From Nannocystis sp. RBIL2 (GTDB lineage: Bacteria; Myxococcota_A; Polyangia; Nannocystales; Nannocystaceae): DNA of 64,000 nucleotides. The stretch lies in contig NZ_JAPNJW010000001.1 in the NCBI RefSeq assembly GCF_026626745.1, positions 2,464,001 through 2,528,000 on the forward strand, given 5' to 3'. Position numbers and translations under genes: made by a program. Below are positions 8,245 to 17,000 of the stretch, piece by piece. Under the pieces are notes generated by a model, which saw only the letters and a list, made by a program, of their open reading frames with translations, had not been told where the DNA came from and did no database searches. How positions within the stretch are numbered: the first letter of the stretch is position 1; the number at the start of each line of letters is the position of its first letter.

Positions 8245-9699
8245 CTACAGCGACACCCGCACCGACAGCGTGTACGGCATCCCGACGCTGACCTGGACGT
8301 AGTCCGACCGCCCGTCCTCGTTCAGGTCGGCGAGCACGAAGCCGCGGGCGTAGCCGATGCCGAACTGCGACACCGAGGGCGCGACGATGTCGCCGTCCTC
8401 CTCGATCGTGCGCACCAGAGTCTCGCCCTGGTTGCCGGTGTACACCAGGTCGGGCCGCGGCTCGTGGATCAGCGAGCCGACCGCGAGCTGCTGCTTGCCG
8501 GGCCCCGGCAACGAGCTGCTCTTCGGGGCCGCCCACCCGCCGCCGAGGTTCTCCACGTAGAGCAGTCCCGCCCAGCCCGCCTTGTCGGCGGCGATGATGT
8601 CGTTGTCCCCGTCGCCGTCGACGTCGAGCGGCACGATCGGCATCGCCCCGAGCAGCCAGTTGTTCGGCACCAGCTTGCCCAGATAAGTGAACCCGCCGAG
8701 CCCGTCGGCCCGCAGCCGGTGCGGCTGCTCGACCGTGCGATCGGTGGCGACGATCACGTCGAGGTGCTCGCCGTCGAAGTCGCCGATCCCCAGGTACGGC
8801 GTCCACGAGCTGTAGATGACGTCGCCGACGAACATCGTCAGCGGCTGGACCGCGTAGGTCCAGCTGCTCGAGGCGACGTTCGTGATCGTGCTCAGGCGCT
8901 TGGGGGTGATGTTGCTGACGCCCTGGTGAATGGCCACCGCGTCGAGGTCGCCGTCGCCGTCGAAGTCGCCGGCCGCCAGATGATTCCCGACCGTGGGCCC
9001 GCTCGCGAACGACGTCTCGACCACGAACCCGCCCGCGCCGTCGCCGAGGAGCAGGTCGATCCGCGGCGCCGCGCCGGCGAAGCTGACCACGAGGTCAGGC
9101 AGCCCGTCGGCGTCGAAGTCGCCGAGGGCCGCGCTGGTCGGCGCATCGACCGGCGTGATCACCGGCGCCGCGAGCCCGCCCGCGCCGTCGCCCAGGAGCA
9201 CCGCGATCCCGCCGACCGCCCCCGGCGCGATCACGTCGACGTGCCCGTCCTGATCGACGTCGCCGGCGAGCAGCACTGCCGTCCCGGGCACCTGCACGTA
9301 CGGCACGGCCGGGGCGTAGCAGGTCTCGATGTCGGGAGCCACGAAGCTCTGGACGCACGCGGGCTCGCCACCCGTGGTCGTGTCCTCGCCCGTGCTCGTG
9401 CTCGTGTCCCCGCTCGTGCTCGTGCTCGTGTCACCGCTCGTGCTCGTCGTGCTCGTGTCACTGCTCGTGCTCGTCGTGCTCGTGCTCGTGTCACTACTCG
9501 TGCTCGTACTGGTGTCGCCGCTCGTGCTCGTGCTCGTGTCACCGCTCGTGCTCGTGCTCGTGCTCGTGTCCTCGCCGCTCGTGCTCGTGCTCGTGCTGCT
9601 CGTGCTCGTGGTGGGCTCGCCGTCGTCGGGGGGCGGGCAGGCGCACAGCCCGAGGAAGACCCAGCCGACATGGCGCATCGCAGGTTGCATCGTTGTCAT
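8245..9699 (-). CDS. FG-GAP/VCBS repeat lipoprotein with Ser/Thr low-complexity linker
   Basis: 484 residues from ATG 9699 (MTTMQPAMRHVGW; an in-frame ATG at 9690 is possible). The signal peptide ends in a lipobox around LCAC. It is followed by a ~75-residue linker made almost only of Ser, Thr, Gly, Asp and Glu (TSTSGDTSTSTS). The mature domain then carries repeated FG-GAP/VCBS units such as DVDQDGHVDVIAPG, DFDADGLPDLVVSF and DFDGDGDLDAVAI, which form a calcium-binding beta-propeller. It is probably surface exposed, the linker lifting the propeller off the outer membrane. The ligand is unknown. A T-rich tract lies about 55 bp upstream. Confidence 0.8.
   Translation of the reverse strand: MTTMQPAMRHVGWVFLGLCACPPPDDGEPTTSTSSTSTSTSGEDTSTSTSTSGDTSTSTSGDTSTSTSSDTSTSTTSTSSDTSTTSTSGDTSTSTSGDTSTSTGEDTTTGGEPACVQSFVAPDIETCYAPAVPYVQVPGTAVLLAGDVDQDGHVDVIAPGAVGGIAVLLGDGAGGLAAPVITPVDAPTSAALGDFDADGLPDLVVSFAGAAPRIDLLLGDGAGGFVVETSFASGPTVGNHLAAGDFDGDGDLDAVAIHQGVSNITPKRLSTITNVASSSWTYAVQPLTMFVGDVIYSSWTPYLGIGDFDGEHLDVIVATDRTVEQPHRLRADGLGGFTYLGKLVPNNWLLGAMPIVPLDVDGDGDNDIIAADKAGWAGLLYVENLGGGWAAPKSSSLPGPGKQQLAVGSLIHEPRPDLVYTGNQGETLVRTIEEDGDIVAPSVSQFGIGYARGFVLADLNEDGRSDYVQVSVGMPYTLSVRVSL
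9379..9618. repeat. Hexanucleotide low-complexity tract (CTCGTG units) inside the FG-GAP gene
   Basis: About 240 bp of imperfect CTCGTG/TGTCAC/TGTCGC repeats on the plus strand encode the Thr/Ser linker on the minus strand. Because units are multiples of three, slippage would change linker length without shifting frame. The opposite strand also reads as an artefactual Val/Leu repeat. Confidence 0.85.
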
Positions 9700-9858
9700 C
9701 GCTTCAGTCTTGCCCGGCCGGCAGGCCCCGACAAGCGGCGCGGACTCACCTTTTAAAAAGACAGACGGATCGTCCGGTCCGCGGCCATCTCGAGCATGAG
9801 AGTCGAACTCCGCACGCTCGCCGCCGCACGCCGCTCTCGAATGACATGACCTCAAGGC

Positions 9859-9890
9859 CATGCTCTTTCGAGCATGTTTATAAAAACATG
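9859..9890. repeat. Two overlapping CATG hairpins after the FecR gene
   Basis: Stem CATGCTC/GAGCATG (9859-9865, 9870-9876, loop TTTC) shares its right arm with CATGTTT/AAACATG (9873-9879, 9884-9890, loop ATAA). They sit 9 bp past the stop of the minus-strand FecR gene. They could terminate transcription or belong to a dispersed repeat family seen at 13.9, 41.5, 62.2 and 63.5 kb. Confidence 0.6.
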
Positions 9891-9898
9891 TCATTGCC

Positions 9899-10894
9899 TC
9901 ACTCCGCCGCACAGCCCAGCTTCGCCAGCGAGCGGGCGACGATCTCGTCGCGTGACCCGCCGGGGAAGCGCTCGCGGTGCTCTCGCCAGTGAGCGCAGGC
10001 GGCGGCAGTGTCTCCGAGCTGGCGCTCGAGCAGCGTGCCGATCTCGAACGACACCAGCTGGCGCGAGCGCGACGACCAGGCCCGGGCGTCGGCCGCCCGA
10101 AGACGCGCGACTGCAGCCGGATAGCGGCCCTCCCGGCGCAATTCCGCGACCTCGGCGAGCAGCTCGGCCAGGCCCGCGTCGGCGCTCGGCGGCGCCGCGC
10201 TCGCCGGGCGACGCCGCGACGGCGGAGGCGCAGGCACCTGCGGCAGAGCCGGCCACGCGAACTCCTCGCCCGCCGCCAGCGCGACCACCGAGCCGTCGGC
10301 TCCGCGCACGCGCAGCCGACCCTCGAGCAGCGAGACCCTCCCGGCCCCGTCGCGCTGGCGGACGATGAAGCGCGTCCCGACCACCTCGATGTCGATCACC
10401 CCCGCGAGCACGTGCAGCGGCCGTCCGGGCCGCGGCTCGACCTCGAACATCACCTCGCCGTCCTGCACGGTCACGCGATCGCCGGCCCGCTCGAGCGTCG
10501 CCGGCGCCCACGCGCTCACGCGCACGCCGTCGCCCGCGAGACAGCCGTCGCTCGCCAGGCGGAGCGCGCCCGTCCCCAGCGGATCGCAGCGCGGCTCGGG
10601 CGGCAGGACCACCTCCTGGCTTGCGATCGGCGGCGCCTCTGCCTCGCGCCGCGCCACCGCCCCGCGCTCGCCGCCCTCGCGTCGCTCGAGCAGCAGCACC
10701 GCCATCAACGCCGCCCCGGCCGCGAACGCGAGCGCCGGCCACCAGCGCAGCCTCGCCCGCAGCGACCGCGCCTGGGCGTGGCGCGCCAGCGTCTGCCGCA
10801 CCCGCTCGCTGGCCACCGGCGACATGTCGCGCCGCCCCAGCGCCTCGTCGACCGCGCGGATCTTCGCAATCACTCCGGCCTCGCGGTCAGTCAT
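9899..10894 (-). CDS. FecR-domain anti-sigma-like membrane protein with TPR tail
   Basis: 331 residues. The N-terminal ~50 residues are cytoplasmic and helical (KIRAVDEALGRRDM, RVRQTLARHAQ). One transmembrane helix follows (ALAFAAGAALMAVLLL). A FecR domain spans about 100-215 (VTVQDGEVMFEV, VVGTRFIVRQ, VSLLEGRLRVRG), then a Pro-rich hinge and a C-terminal TPR-like segment (AAVARLRAADARAW, FEIGTLLERQLGDTAAAC). FecR proteins sit in the inner membrane and hold or activate an ECF sigma factor. Its ATG overlaps the end of the upstream sigma gene by 8 bp, which supports that partnership. Confidence 0.75.
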   Translation of the reverse strand: MTDREAGVIAKIRAVDEALGRRDMSPVASERVRQTLARHAQARSLRARLRWWPALAFAAGAALMAVLLLERREGGERGAVARREAEAPPIASQEVVLPPEPRCDPLGTGALRLASDGCLAGDGVRVSAWAPATLERAGDRVTVQDGEVMFEVEPRPGRPLHVLAGVIDIEVVGTRFIVRQRDGAGRVSLLEGRLRVRGADGSVVALAAGEEFAWPALPQVPAPPPSRRRPASAAPPSADAGLAELLAEVAELRREGRYPAAVARLRAADARAWSSRSRQLVSFEIGTLLERQLGDTAAACAHWREHRERFPGGSRDEIVARSLAKLGCAAE

Positions 10895-11447
10895 CGAGCG
10901 CCTCCTCCAGCCGCGCGAGCGCCCGCGCCAGCAGCTTCGACACGTAGCCCTTCGACAGGCCGAGGGTCTCGCACACCTCGCGCTGCGACTTGCCGTCGAG
11001 GTGACACATGCCGACGACCACCCGCTCGCGCGCCGGCAGGGCCGCCAGGGCCGAGCGGGCCCGCTCGAGGTCGCGGCGCGCGAACACCTGCTGCTCCGGC
11101 GAGGCCTCGGCCACGCGGTCGCGCGCGAGCAACCACCGCACCAGCGGACGATTCAAGAAGCTGTCGCGCCGCAGCTTGCGCAGGCAACGATTGGTCGTCA
11201 CGCGGTACAGCCAGCCGTCGAGCTGCTCGACGTCGGCGAGCGTCGGCAGTCGATCGAACAGGGTGAGGAACACGTCCTGCACCACGTCCTCGGCCCACGC
11301 CTCGTTGCCGAGGCCGTAGCGCAGCGCCAGCTGGTAGACCGCGCGGTGGTGCCGGCGGTACAGCCGGTCGAGCAGGGCCGCGACGTCGCCGTCGCCACCG
11401 ACCGCGTCGATCCCGTGGACCTTCGAGACCGCGGCCCGACCGCTCAT
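10887..11447 (-). CDS. ECF-type RNA polymerase sigma factor
   Basis: 186 residues. Region 2 reads YRRHHRAVYQLALRY, EDVVQDVFLTLFDRLP and LDGWLYRVTTNRCLRKLRR. Region 4 reads LAALPARERVVVGMCHLDG and QREVCETLGLSKGYVSKLL, a helix-turn-helix that binds the -35 element. It lacks regions 1 and 3, as ECF sigma factors do. It overlaps both neighbours: 4 bp (ATGA) with the exported protein upstream and 8 bp with the FecR protein downstream. The three genes therefore form one tightly coupled signalling operon. The start at 11447 is the ATG of that overlap. Confidence 0.9.
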   Translation of the reverse strand: MSGRAAVSKVHGIDAVGGDGDVAALLDRLYRRHHRAVYQLALRYGLGNEAWAEDVVQDVFLTLFDRLPTLADVEQLDGWLYRVTTNRCLRKLRRDSFLNRPLVRWLLARDRVAEASPEQQVFARRDLERARSALAALPARERVVVGMCHLDGKSQREVCETLGLSKGYVSKLLARALARLEEALDD

Positions 11448-12703
11448 CGCCGGCCTCCGCGACGCAGGGCGATGTCCCAGCCGGCGCCGACCTCGAGCCC
11501 CAGCACCAGGCCGGCGCGCCGCCAGCTGACCTCCGTGTCGTAGGCGTGGACCCACCGACCGCCCGACCAGCCGGCGCGCAGCCCCGCGAACAGCAGCGCG
11601 CCGCGGCGGCCGAGCCAGCCCACCCGCACAGTCGCGCCGGCGCTGGCGCCGACGCGGGTCTGGCGAGCGCCGCCCGTCTGCGCGAAGTGGTGCAGGTGAA
11701 CGCCGGCGAACAGACCGAGCGCGACCACGCCGCTGCCGCCGACGCCGATCCGCCAGTCGACCGCCGCAGTCGGCACGGCCTCGACCACGCGCAAGTGCTC
11801 GGCGCGCGACGGCACGACGATGCAATCGATCACCCCACCGAGGCCGCGCCGTCGACCGAACCGCACGCCCAGTCCTGCCAGGCCGTCGACGGGCCCGCCG
11901 GTGCGCGCCAGCAGCCCGCCGTGGGCCGCGATCGTGAACACCGGCGCGTTGCGCTCGACCGACTCGAGTGATTCGTCCGGGGGCGACGTCATCGACATGC
12001 TCGCCGACTCCGGCACCCCCTTCGTCGCCGGCGAGCCCTGCCACGCCACCGGTTCGGGCACCACCGCGTCCAGGGCCGCCGCCGCGCCGGCCAGCAGCAA
12101 CTCGCGGCCGCGCCCGACCGTTTCGCCTGCCGGCACCTCAATCGCCGAACCATTGTCCGTGCAGCTGCTGCCGCCGGCAATCACGTGCACGCGGGCCTCG
12201 CCCGACTCCGCCACCGCGACGCACAGCCGGCGATCGTCGGCCCCCGGTCGGCGCGTCAGCGCGAAGCCGCGGCCGAGCAGCCCGCGCTGCAGTCGCTCGC
12301 GCAGCTCCGGGTCCGCCCGCGCGCCCGTCACCTCCAGCGCCACCGCAGGCTCGGGCTCCGCGGGGCCCGGTTGCACCTCGTCGACCAGCGCCGTCGTCAG
12401 TTGCTGGATCTCCAGGCTCACCAGCGCTGGATCTCCGGCCGGCACCGTCTCGATCCGCTGCGTCGCCCCGCGCGTCTCGATCGTCGCCCCCGTCGCCTCG
12501 AGGTGCACCCACACCCGCACCCCCGCCGCTCGCCCCGCCGGCACCACGCGGTACCCGTCCTCGAGCAGGCGCGCCCCGAGGCGCTGCACCAGCGCCTGCT
12601 CGAGCAGCTTCGCCGCCCCGTCGTCGACGGACGTCACGCGCAGCTCGACGCTGGTCTGGGGCGGCATCGGCGGGCCGAGGAGGGTGGCGAGGAGCAGGAG
12701 CAC
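11444..12703 (-). CDS. Exported protein with probable outer-membrane barrel domain
   Basis: 419 residues from GTG 12703; the frame is closed by a stop at 12719-12721, so this is the only plausible start. The N-terminus MLLLLATLLGPP acts as a short signal peptide without the usual basic residues. The first ~220 residues look globular and periplasmic. The C-terminal ~190 residues alternate hydrophobic and aromatic positions with Gly (VFTIAAHGGLLA, VALGLFAGVHLHHF, GALLFAGLRAGW, VLGLEVGAGWDIAL), as in small beta-barrels. It is the first gene of the sigma-FecR operon, so it may feed an envelope signal to it. No named family recognised. Confidence 0.6.
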   Translation of the reverse strand: MLLLLATLLGPPMPPQTSVELRVTSVDDGAAKLLEQALVQRLGARLLEDGYRVVPAGRAAGVRVWVHLEATGATIETRGATQRIETVPAGDPALVSLEIQQLTTALVDEVQPGPAEPEPAVALEVTGARADPELRERLQRGLLGRGFALTRRPGADDRRLCVAVAESGEARVHVIAGGSSCTDNGSAIEVPAGETVGRGRELLLAGAAAALDAVVPEPVAWQGSPATKGVPESASMSMTSPPDESLESVERNAPVFTIAAHGGLLARTGGPVDGLAGLGVRFGRRRGLGGVIDCIVVPSRAEHLRVVEAVPTAAVDWRIGVGGSGVVALGLFAGVHLHHFAQTGGARQTRVGASAGATVRVGWLGRRGALLFAGLRAGWSGGRWVHAYDTEVSWRRAGLVLGLEVGAGWDIALRRGGRR

Positions 12704-12831
12704 GAGAACGCGGTCCGCTTACTTCATGCCCGAGCCCCCGCGAAGTTTCCTCGCCGCGTCATTTATTTTTTCTCGCCGGCCCGGCGGGCCCGCGCAGGAA
12801 ACTCCGCGGCCCGTGAGGACTGATTCAGGGC
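12704..12831. promoter_or_regulatory. Divergent intergenic region with T-rich tract and GC palindrome
   Basis: The 128 bp between the minus-strand sigma operon and the plus-strand lipoprotein pair hold a low-GC run ATTTATTTTTTCTC (12761-12774). It is followed at once by GCCGGCCCGGCGGGCC. A similar T-run next to CGGCCGGCCCGGCC occurs at 35743-35766, in the gap before another lipoprotein gene. I infer a promoter region; no -10/-35 pair is clear. Confidence 0.35.
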
Positions 12832-13359
12832 ATGATACACGCACCCCCGATCCTCCTCGTGCTCGCCGTCGCGCTCGTCGCCCCGGCCTGCGACGACCTC
12901 CTTTGTACCCCCGTGCCTGCCTTGCCCGGCAACCAGAGCGCCGAAGACCTCGAGGCCTGCCCCGAGCTCCCGCCCGGCGTCGCGCCGATCGAGGGTCTGG
13001 CGATCGCGCGGGCCAGCGAGCGCTTCGACGGCCTGGTGTTGACGATGTCGACGCGCCCGCTCGCGTGCGGCGAGCCGGCCTCGCAGCACGGCTATTGCGC
13101 CAGCGACGACGACCGCGGCCTCACTCTCGGAGTCCCGGCCGAGCAATCCGCGCCCGGCACCTATCCGCTGCGGACCCCGGTCTACGTCGAGTTCGAGACG
13201 CCCGACGCCCGCGTCCACGGCGGCGGCGGCGAGCTCGAGCTGGCGAGCGTCGAGCTGTTCGCAGTCACCGACACCTGCGTGACCGGCCGGATCGTCGGCC
13301 TCGTCGATCAGCACGGACCCTTCGACGGCGGCTTCCGGGCCCCGAGGTGCGCACCATGA
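12832..13359 (+). CDS. Small Cys-rich lipoprotein, first of a tandem pair
   Basis: 175 residues. The signal peptide MIHAPPILLVLAVALVAPAC ends in a lipobox. The mature part has an early acidic/Cys segment (CDDLLCTP, LEACPELPPG), then a beta-rich domain ending DQHGPFDGGFRAPRC. The closing GGFxAPxC motif and the preceding TDTCVTGRIVG are also in the next gene (ADCVTGVLHGFGSG, GGFLAPTC), so the two are diverged paralogues. Its stop overlaps the next start as ATGA. Function unknown; predicted outer-membrane lipoprotein. Confidence 0.7.
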   Translation: MIHAPPILLVLAVALVAPACDDLLCTPVPALPGNQSAEDLEACPELPPGVAPIEGLAIARASERFDGLVLTMSTRPLACGEPASQHGYCASDDDRGLTLGVPAEQSAPGTYPLRTPVYVEFETPDARVHGGGGELELASVELFAVTDTCVTGRIVGLVDQHGPFDGGFRAPRCAP

Positions 13360-13919
13360 TCGCCCGTACGTTTTTTACTCAATTGCTCGCCGCCGCCTGC
13401 GGCCTGTCGCTCGCGCTCGCCTGCGACCCGCCGCAGTGCATCGACGGCCCGGCCCAGACGCCGCTCGACACCGCCGCCTGCGAAGCGCCGCCGGTCGCCG
13501 CCGATCCGCAGATCGCGGTCGCCCACGCCGAGTGGCTCGAGACCGGCGACCTCGTGATCACCTGGACCTCGTTCGGCCTCGAGTGCGGCACGCGAGCCGC
13601 CAACGTCGAACTGGCCGGCGACTGCGAGCGCACTGGCTGGGTATTCACGGTCGAGATCCCCTCCGAGCTGGCGGTCGCGGGGACGATCGAGCTCGACGCC
13701 CACCCGGAGGTGATCGGCACCATGACGGTTATGGACGGCGGCAACGGCGGCAAGACCGGCACGATCGGCGACGAGCCGTTCTTCACCGGCCACCTCGAGC
13801 TGACCCAGGTCGCCGCCGACTGCGTCACCGGCGTGCTCCACGGCTTCGGCTCCGGCATCGCCGACCCGACCCTCGGCGGCCCCGAGCTGAACGGCGGCTT
13901 CCTGGCGCCGACCTGCTGA
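13356..13919 (+). CDS. Small Cys-rich lipoprotein, second of a tandem pair
   Basis: 187 residues. The signal peptide MIARTFFTQLLAAACGLSL leads to lipobox LALAC. The mature chain is DPPQCIDGPAQTPLDTAAC followed by a beta-rich domain. It shares with the upstream gene the pattern C-VTG-(x)-G, G(P)xLNGGFxAPxC and an amino-terminal CxxxP region. Start and upstream stop overlap (ATGA), so translation is coupled. I infer a lipoprotein pair acting together at the cell surface; no family name can be given. A cluster of CATG hairpins lies directly downstream, in the gap to the convergent kinase gene. Confidence 0.7.
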   Translation: MIARTFFTQLLAAACGLSLALACDPPQCIDGPAQTPLDTAACEAPPVAADPQIAVAHAEWLETGDLVITWTSFGLECGTRAANVELAGDCERTGWVFTVEIPSELAVAGTIELDAHPEVIGTMTVMDGGNGGKTGTIGDEPFFTGHLELTQVAADCVTGVLHGFGSGIADPTLGGPELNGGFLAPTC

Positions 13920-13921
13920 AT

Positions 13922-14051
13922 CACATGTCCTCATGAGCATGTCGTCATGGACATGCATGAATGAACATGTCGCACCCAGGACGGGTCGGCGCGACCCGCG
14001 GTAGCTATGTTCATCCGACCATGTCCAAAACGACATGTCCTTGAAGACATG
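13922..14051. repeat. Cluster of CATGTC/GACATG hairpins between convergent genes
   Basis: The gap contains at least three perfect 6-bp-stem hairpins: CATGTC-N6-GACATG at 13939-13956, at 14020-14037 and at 14034-14051. The last two share the palindrome GACATGTC, so they are mutually exclusive. Further CATG copies lie between them. The cluster could serve as a bidirectional terminator for the lipoprotein pair and the kinase. It belongs to the same family as the hairpins at 9.86, 41.54 and 62.19 kb. Confidence 0.65.
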
Positions 14052-14058
14052 ACATCAC

Positions 14059-17000
14059 TCACGGCGCTGCGCCGTGCGCCGCCAGCCACTCGGTCGCGCG
14101 GCGCAACTCCGCCTCGCGCGACTTGCCGCGCCAGCCGGCGATCGCCGCGTCGACCAGAAGCCGCGCCTCCGCCGGCACCTTTGGGGCATCGCCCGTGAGC
14201 GCCCGGGCGCGGGCGAAGCGGGCGCGCAGGGCCGGCAGGTGGTCGGGCTCGGCGACCGCCTCGTAGACGGTCAGCGCAGCGCCGGCGAACTCGGCCGCCT
14301 CCTGGAAGCGCCCGCGCTGCAGCGACAGCTCGGCGAGCACCAGGTTGGCTCGGGCGAGCACCAGGTTGTTCGGCGGGGTGAGCCGCTCGAGATCGGCGCG
14401 CGCGCCTTGCAGGCTGCTCTCGGCCTCGTCGAGGCGCCCGAGCTTCAGCTGGATCTCGGCCAGGCTCACCGCGGTCGGGGCGGCCTCGATCGGGAGCTCG
14501 GCGGCCACCAGCGCCGCGTGCAGCTGCTCGAGCGGCTCCAGGGCCTCGGCCGACCGTCCGAGTGCTTCGAGGCCCCGGCCGCGGGCCGAGAGCAGCCACT
14601 GGTACTTGTCGTCGCTGACCTGCGGCGGCGCGGGCAGCCGCGCCAGGCCGCGGTCGTACTCGCGCTGCATCGCCTCGGCGTCGCCCAGCAGCGCGAACAG
14701 GCGCACGCGCTCGCTCAGCACCACGTCGACCTGCATCGACGTCGCGGGCGCCTCCGCCAGCGCGCGGTCGAGGTGCGCCTGCGCGGCCGGCAGCAGGCCC
14801 TCTTCGAGCTCCATCTGCGCCATCCCATGGAGGATCATGCTGCGCACGTAGGCGTTGTCGAGGCCGTCGAAGCGCTGCTCGATCGACCGCATGGCCGCCA
14901 GGGCCTGGCGCGGCCGGCCGAGGCGCCACTGGCTGTCGGCGAGCATCCACGCGTAGCGCATGTGGCTGGAGTGGCGCGGCCCGAGCAGCCCCTCCGAGAC
15001 CGCGACCGCGCGGCCGTACAGCGCCGCCATGTCCTCGGCGCGGTGCTGCGCCCGCGCCAGCCAGCCGAGGTTGGCCAGCGTCTCCAGGCCCTTGAGGGTC
15101 TCGCCGCGGCCGTGCGCCTCGCGCAGCGCGGCCGCCCGCTCCCAGTAGTCTCGCGTCGCCTCGCGGTCGCCGCTGACCGCGGTCACCGCGCCCATGTTGT
15201 TGAGGAACTCGGCGTACAGGTCGACGTCGGCCTCGACGCGGTGGTTGAGCGCGGTCGCCAGCGGCACGTCGGCGCGCGCGTCCTGCGGGCGGCTCAGCGG
15301 GATCGCCCGCAAGTACGCCAGCTTCGAGCTCGACTGGGCGGCCACCGCCGCGTGACCGCACCCCAGCGCCGCCAGCATCGCCTCGCCGAAGGCGGCCTCG
15401 GCCTGGGCGTGGCGGCCGGCCTCCATCGCCAGGCTGCCGCGGTGCAGCAGCGCCTCCGCGCGCAGCGGCTCGTAGGCCAGCGCCGAGCTGTCCTTCAGGA
15501 CATCCTCGACCAGCACCTCGCCGAGCGCGTACTGCCCGGCGTCCTCGCGGGCCTGGGCGCGCGCGAGGGCCTCGCGGTGGGCCTGCACGGCCACGCGCAG
15601 GTGCGCTTCTTCGGGCGGCGGGATGTCGGCGACGAGCGCATCCACCTCGGCGCAGCGGGACAGCGGCGGCAGCGCGGCGGCGGCCTGCACCGCGCCGCCG
15701 AGCCCCGCCGCGTCGACCTGCGTCAGGGCGGCCACCAGCGCGTCGAGCCCGGCGCGGCGCTGATCGAGGCACGCGGTGCGCAGGTCGAACAGCTGCGACG
15801 ACTGGCGCGCCTCGTCGTGGGCCGCGCAGGCCTCGTTGCGCATCTCGACCCAGGACGCCGCGTAGCGGTCGATCCGCGGCAGCACCCCGGCCAGCGCGTC
15901 CGCGGCCGCCGGCGTGCCGATCGCCTTGAGCGCGTCGCGGACCGCCGCCGCCCGCGTCGCGTCCCACACACCCGCGAGCTCGGCCTGCGCGTCGGGGCAG
16001 CGCTGCACCGCGGGCACGCGCGCCGCCGCGAAGAACGCCGCAGTCGCGGTCACCACGGCCGTCAGCCCGAGCGCCGCCACGCGGCGCCGGGTCGCCCCGG
16101 GGTCGTGCTCGAGCTCGGCGAGCAGCGCCGCCATCGACGGGAAGCGCTCCTCCGGCGCGCTCGCCAGGCCGCGGCGGAGCGCGCGGAACAGCCGCGCCGG
16201 CACCGGCGTGCTCGCGGGCGGCGGCGCGACCTTGCCGCGCCGCAGATCGGCGAGCAGCGTCGCCATCGACGTCGTGTCGAACGGCGGCTGCTTGTAGAGG
16301 CACTGATACAGCGACACGCAGAAGCTGAACTGATCGCTGGCCGCCGTCGACGGCTCGCCGCCATGGGCCTCGGGCGACATGTACGCCGGCGTGCCGAGGA
16401 CCACCCCGGTGCGCGTCAGCGGGGCCAGGTGCGAGTCGGCCTGGTTCACGTGGCGCGGCAGGTCGATGGCCATCTGCGTGCCGTCGTCGGCCGCGCGCGC
16501 GAGCCCGAAGTCCAGCACCTTGACCGCGCCGTCGTCGCCCACCATCACGTTGGCCGGCTTGAAGTCGCGGTGGATGAGGCCGGCGCGGTGGGCCGCCTCG
16601 AGCCCGCGGCCGGCGCGGACGAACGTCGCCACGACCTCGCGCCACGGCCGGTCCTCGCGGACCCACGCGTCGAGGGTCGTGCCGCGCACGAATTCCATCG
16701 CCACGAACACCTGGTCGTCGCTCTGGCCGACCTCGTGGACCGTGACGATGTTGGGGTGCTGCAGGCGGGCCATCGCCTGGGCCTCGCGCATCAGTCGGCC
16801 GCGCGACAGCGCCAGGTCGCGCACCGCCTCGCCGAGCAGCACCTTGACCGCGACCTTGCGATCGAGGAGGTCGTCGTAGGCCGCGTAGACCACCCCCATC
16901 CCGCCGCGACCGACGAGGCTCAGGATCTGGAACCGCCCGATCTGCACCGGCGTCGTGCGGCGCGGGAACAGGGCCCGCTTGACCAGCTGCTTGTCGATCG

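Noticed and set aside
9379..9618. CRISPR-like short repeats
   Set aside because: Units are six bases without spacers and lie inside a coding sequence; no cas gene is present.
9329..9799. Plus-strand frame giving a Val/Leu repeat protein
   Set aside because: It is the antisense reading of the CTCGTG tract that encodes the linker of the FG-GAP lipoprotein.
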